A stretch of 64,000 bases of DNA from Brevibacillus fortis (lineage in GTDB: Bacteria; Bacillota; Bacilli; Brevibacillales; Brevibacillaceae): positions 434,001 to 498,000 of the forward strand of contig NZ_PXZM01000003.1 in assembly GCF_003013395.1 (NCBI RefSeq), in the 5' to 3' direction. Both the position numbers and the translations under genes were made by a program. The first letter of the stretch is position 1; every line of letters begins with the position of its first letter. Shown here piece after piece: positions 61,175 to 64,000 of this stretch. The notes under the pieces are model-generated. The model saw nothing but the letters and a program-made list of their open reading frames with translations. It did not search any database and was not told the DNA's origin.

Positions 61175-61928
61175 CGGTATGGGCTCCTTCCGTTCCGTTT
61201 TCACAGATGATGATGTCTTGAAACAATTGATTTTGTACACACGTAATGTGCTTAGCCTTCATGAGCTCAAGCAAGGCGAGAAAGGTTGTTACAATCTCTG
61301 TACGCGTCGCCCCTTGGGTAAACAACTCAGAAAATCGAACCATCCCACCGCCACGTACGGCTTGGCGTATCTCCGTCATCCGATCCTTAATGGAGATTTC
61401 GTCGCGCGACACCGTGGTCATCGGTTCTTTTTCTTTTGTTTTCTTTACCAATTTTTCCAGCGCGTTGATCAAATCGTATAGGGTCACATTCGTCACAGTA
61501 TGATCCTCTTCACGCGCATAAGGAGACAAATTTTCTGCGGGCCGCGTAAAAACTTGATTACGGCCGATTTCCATTTCTCGTAGGTTCTCGGCAAGCATCT
61601 TATAGCGCTTGTACTCCAACAGACGCGCAACCAGTTCTTCACGCGGGTCTATCTCATCTACATCCATATCGAGGAACTGCTGAAAGACATGCTCCTCCTT
61701 TTTGGGTAACAGCATCTTGCTTTTAATAGAGAGGAGCGTAGCCGCCATGACTACGAACTCACTGGCCACATCCAGTTGGAGCTCTTGCATCTTGTCAATC
61801 GTCGCGAGGTATTGCTCCGTAATTTCCGCTATCGGTATGTCGTAGATGTCCACCTCAGCCTTGTCGATCAGATGGAGCAACAAATCGAGTGGTCCCTCAA
61901 AGGAATCAAGTTTGATGCTGTAAGCCAA
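61164..61928 (-). CDS. scpA: Segregation and condensation protein A
   Basis: Kleisin subunit of the SMC complex. 254 residues; start is TTG after GAGGG. N-terminal YSIKLDSFEGPLDLLLHLID binds the Smc neck, and the winged-helix C-terminus contains VRFSELFTQGATRTEIVTTF. Followed by scpB. Confidence 0.97.
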   Translation of the reverse strand: MAYSIKLDSFEGPLDLLLHLIDKAEVDIYDIPIAEITEQYLATIDKMQELQLDVASEFVVMAATLLSIKSKMLLPKKEEHVFQQFLDMDVDEIDPREELVARLLEYKRYKMLAENLREMEIGRNQVFTRPAENLSPYAREEDHTVTNVTLYDLINALEKLVKKTKEKEPMTTVSRDEISIKDRMTEIRQAVRGGGMVRFSELFTQGATRTEIVTTFLALLELMKAKHITCVQNQLFQDIIICENGTEGAHTDGL

Positions 61929-61947
61929 AAGTCGTCCCTCGTTTCCG

Positions 61948-62616
61948 TTAGATGAACACTTTCAAGATATTAATTGCCATCTGTTCAACCCATGTCAGAG
62001 CAATCTCATGGGGAACTCCAAAGATTATCGTGCGGACACCTGGGATAAAAATTAGTAATAGAAGAATCCAAGGTCCGTAGACTTCATAATTATAAAACTT
62101 TCCATCCCAACTGCGAGGAGACAAGAATCTCAGTATCTTGTAACCGTCCAATGGCGGAATCGGTAAAAGGTTGAAAATGAAAAGAGCTGTATTGATCCAG
62201 ACAGAAAATATTAATGTCCATTTAATTGCATAAGCTACTTTTTCATGCATTCCCACCAGTACACCGGAACCATCCACAAGGAATAACACGACGCAAAACA
62301 ATACTGCGAGTATCAGGTTAATTAATGGACCCGCAAACGAAACATAGACGATACCTAAACGCTTGTTCCCGCGAAAATGAAGAGGATTGATCGGCACCGG
62401 CTTCGCCCAACCAAACGGACCAAACAGGATGAGAATCAAACCAAACGGATCAATATGCGGGATGGGATTTAATGTTAAACGGCCTTCCGATTTCGCCGTA
62501 TTGTCACCCAGCTTCCAAGCGACAAAGGCATGCGCCCATTCATGCAAAGTAAAAGCGATAACGAACGCAATCATGCGAAACGGTACCGTTTTCCAATCAA
62601 AATGAAAAAGATCCAT
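61948..62616 (-). CDS. Site-2-type protease family (M50) membrane protein
   Basis: 222 residues from ATG at 62616 after GGAGG. Six or so membrane segments. Zinc site HEWAHAF in the first part and NLLPIPPLDGYKIL near residue 155. This short form (YwhC/rhomboid-like size, without PDZ) is common in Firmicutes. Substrate is unknown. It lies between scpA and ppiB in the same direction. Confidence 0.9.
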   Translation of the reverse strand: MDLFHFDWKTVPFRMIAFVIAFTLHEWAHAFVAWKLGDNTAKSEGRLTLNPIPHIDPFGLILILFGPFGWAKPVPINPLHFRGNKRLGIVYVSFAGPLINLILAVLFCVVLFLVDGSGVLVGMHEKVAYAIKWTLIFSVWINTALFIFNLLPIPPLDGYKILRFLSPRSWDGKFYNYEVYGPWILLLLIFIPGVRTIIFGVPHEIALTWVEQMAINILKVFI

Positions 62617-62752
62617 TGCTTCCTCCAATCATCCGCGTTCAAAAAGTCATCTTTTTGAACAACTCCTGATAAAAATCGTCTATCTTCTAGCATACCAGCA
62701 GATAGATAGGCTTACAACCCCATTTCAGCTGGACCCAGCATGCATCCTATCG

Positions 62753-62788
62753 AAAAAACACCGACAAGGTTTCCCTCATCGGTGTTCA
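62753..62788 (-). terminator. Terminator after ppiB
   Basis: On the minus strand AACACCGA, a loop and TCGGTGTT are followed by TTTTCG. Confidence 0.88.
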
Positions 62789-62799
62789 TTTCACTACTA

Positions 62800-63228
62800 T
62801 TATCCTACTTTTACTGTACCCATTTTATCGCCTTGTTTGATTGCATCAATGTGTTCCAGACCGGAAGTGACGCGACCAAATACTGTATGTACGCCATCGA
62901 GGTGAGGGAAAGCATCATACAAGATGAAGAATTGGCTTCCGCCTGTGTCTTTTCCTGCGTGTGCCATGGACAGGTAACCGCGCAGATGCTTGTGTGGGTT
63001 TCCTTTTGTTTCACATTTGATTGTGTAACCTGGGCCACCTGTACCTGTTCCGTAAGGACAACCGCCTTGTGCTACGAAGCCAGGGATAACACGGTGGAAG
63101 GACAGACCGTTGTAGAAGCCTTCGTTAGCCAATTTCTCAAAGTTTCCTACTGTGCCCGGAGCTTCTTGATCGAACAGCTCCAACTCGATTTGGTTACCAT
63201 TTTCCATGGTGATGAGCGCTTTTTTCAT
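62800..63228 (-). CDS. ppiB: Peptidyl-prolyl cis-trans isomerase B (cyclophilin)
   Basis: 142 residues from ATG at 63228 after GGAGG. Cyclophilin core: [20 protein letters not shown] (catalytic Arg), [20 protein letters not shown] and [11 protein letters not shown]. No signal peptide, so cytosolic. The N-terminal extension of 28 codons upstream is unrelated and was dropped. Confidence 0.97.
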   Translation of the reverse strand: MKKALITMENGNQIELELFDQEAPGTVGNFEKLANEGFYNGLSFHRVIPGFVAQGGCPYGTGTGGPGYTIKCETKGNPHKHLRGYLSMAHAGKDTGGSQFFILYDAFPHLDGVHTVFGRVTSGLEHIDAIKQGDKMGTVKVG

Positions 63229-63296
63229 ATGTTGAACCTCCATACCTTGTAAAGTTAACGTACCCATTCTACCATGGAGAACGGTTGACGTCCAAT

Positions 63297-64000
63297 TTAT
63301 CCCTCCATGCACATCTGCTCTTCGCCAGGTAACTCACAGTCGGTAATAAAAACAGTCCCCGACTGCGCTTTTGCCACCCTTTTTACGTACGCTGCCCTCT
63401 CCGCAACTTGTTCCGCACTGGTGTACTTCCCTGCATAAAGGACGACACCTGCCATCGACATCGAGAGCTCCTGACCGTCACCCATTCTACGCTTTTCATA
63501 AATGTCCGAAAAATACGGCGTAAAAGCATCCATAATAAACAAGGCAACGTCATTCGCACATTGCACTGTTGTAATCAGGATAAAATCATCTCCGCCAATA
63601 TGACCAATGAAGTCTGAGCCGCTTCCGTACCATTTCGAAGCTTCCCGCAACAAGTTCGCGGTTCGAACGATAATCTGATCCCCCACTTCGAACCCGTAGT
63701 GGTCGTTAAACCATTTGAAACGGTCGAGATCACAGTAGATGACCACATGATGATGATTCTGTTTCAGCCGTTGATTCAATTCCCTTTCAATCTGCACATT
63801 CCCCGGCAAACCTGTCAACGGATTGGCGGAGCTCGCCATCTCGAGTTTGATGGAAGCCATTTTGTCCAACAGCTTCTGCACCGTAACGATACCGATGTAC
63901 TCGCCATGCTCGTCAATTATTATGACTACATCATACAAATGATAGGCGTCTCTTGCCATCGCTCGCTTCGCTACCTCATCCAGCTTGTCGTCTTTGGTAG
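63297..64000 (-). CDS. CBS-GGDEF diguanylate cyclase, 5' part beyond the window
   Basis: The frame is open to the right edge; in-frame residues before the first ATG read [20 protein letters not shown]. This part holds the end of a CBS domain ([20 protein letters not shown]), then a GGDEF domain: [35 protein letters not shown] and the active-site GGDDF in [16 protein letters not shown] site can be catalytic. The missing 5' part may carry an EAL domain, common with CBS-GGDEF, but that cannot be seen. Confidence 0.9.
   Translation of the reverse strand, partial: TKDDKLDEVAKRAMARDAYHLYDVVIIIDEHGEYIGIVTVQKLLDKMASIKLEMASSANPLTGLPGNVQIERELNQRLKQNHHHVVIYCDLDRFKWFNDHYGFEVGDQIIVRTANLLREASKWYGSGSDFIGHIGGDDFILITTVQCANDVALFIMDAFTPYFSDIYEKRRMGDGQELSMSMAGVVLYAGKYTSAEQVAERAAYVKRVAKAQSGTVFITDCELPGEEQMCMEG

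Overview
The window is a contiguous piece of a Gram-positive, endospore-forming chromosome. No plasmid, phage, insertion-sequence or CRISPR signature was seen. Gene content and order follow the Bacillus subtilis trp-to-ppiB region closely: spoIVA, hbs, folE, mtrB, hepS, menG, hepT, ndk, cheR, aroC-aroB-aroH, trpE-trpD, and on the other side yphE, gpsA, der, yphA, rpsA-like, cmk, ypfB, motI, ypeB, sleB, prsW, recQ, fer, serA, resABCDE, rluB, spmAB, dacB, scpAB and ppiB. The order, together with futalosine-pathway genes and moderate GC content, suggests a Brevibacillus-like member of the Paenibacillaceae. That assignment is inference from gene content.

Left part (1-13 kb, almost all minus strand). 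A chorismate and tryptophan block (aroC-aroB-aroH-trpE-trpD, trpD cut by the window edge) is preceded by a textbook TRAP attenuator. The TRAP regulator itself (mtrB) lies about 10 kb away. Between them is a menaquinone block: hepS and hepT for the C35 side chain, menG for the last methylation, and an inserted ubiA-ubiX-mqnA cassette indicating the futalosine route from chorismate.

Middle part (13-33 kb). folE, hbs, spoIVA and a run of sporulation or spore-envelope genes (yphF-like, yphE, a SpoVIF-like protein, YIEGIA and its capping subunit, ypeB-sleB) are mixed with housekeeping genes: gpsA and plsY (phospholipid), der (ribosome assembly), fni (isoprenoid), an S1-domain protein, plsC, cmk and the c-di-GMP flagellar brake motI. 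A tRNA-Pro and a broken C1q-like gene sit between folE and mtrB.

Right part (33-64 kb). ansA, a glutamate dehydrogenase, a MecA adaptor, a recQ operon and a ferredoxin lead to a serine-biosynthesis operon. That operon has a T-box leader and upstream PurBox-like sites. Then come an ArsB/NhaD transporter, the res operon (cytochrome c maturation and redox two-component system) and the spmAB-dacB spore-cortex genes. Last are scpAB (chromosome condensation), a site-2-type protease, ppiB and the end of a CBS-GGDEF protein cut by the right edge.

The least explained DNA is the 34.7-35.24 kb gap between ansA and glutamate dehydrogenase. It holds two adjacent imperfect palindromes of about 200 bp each.
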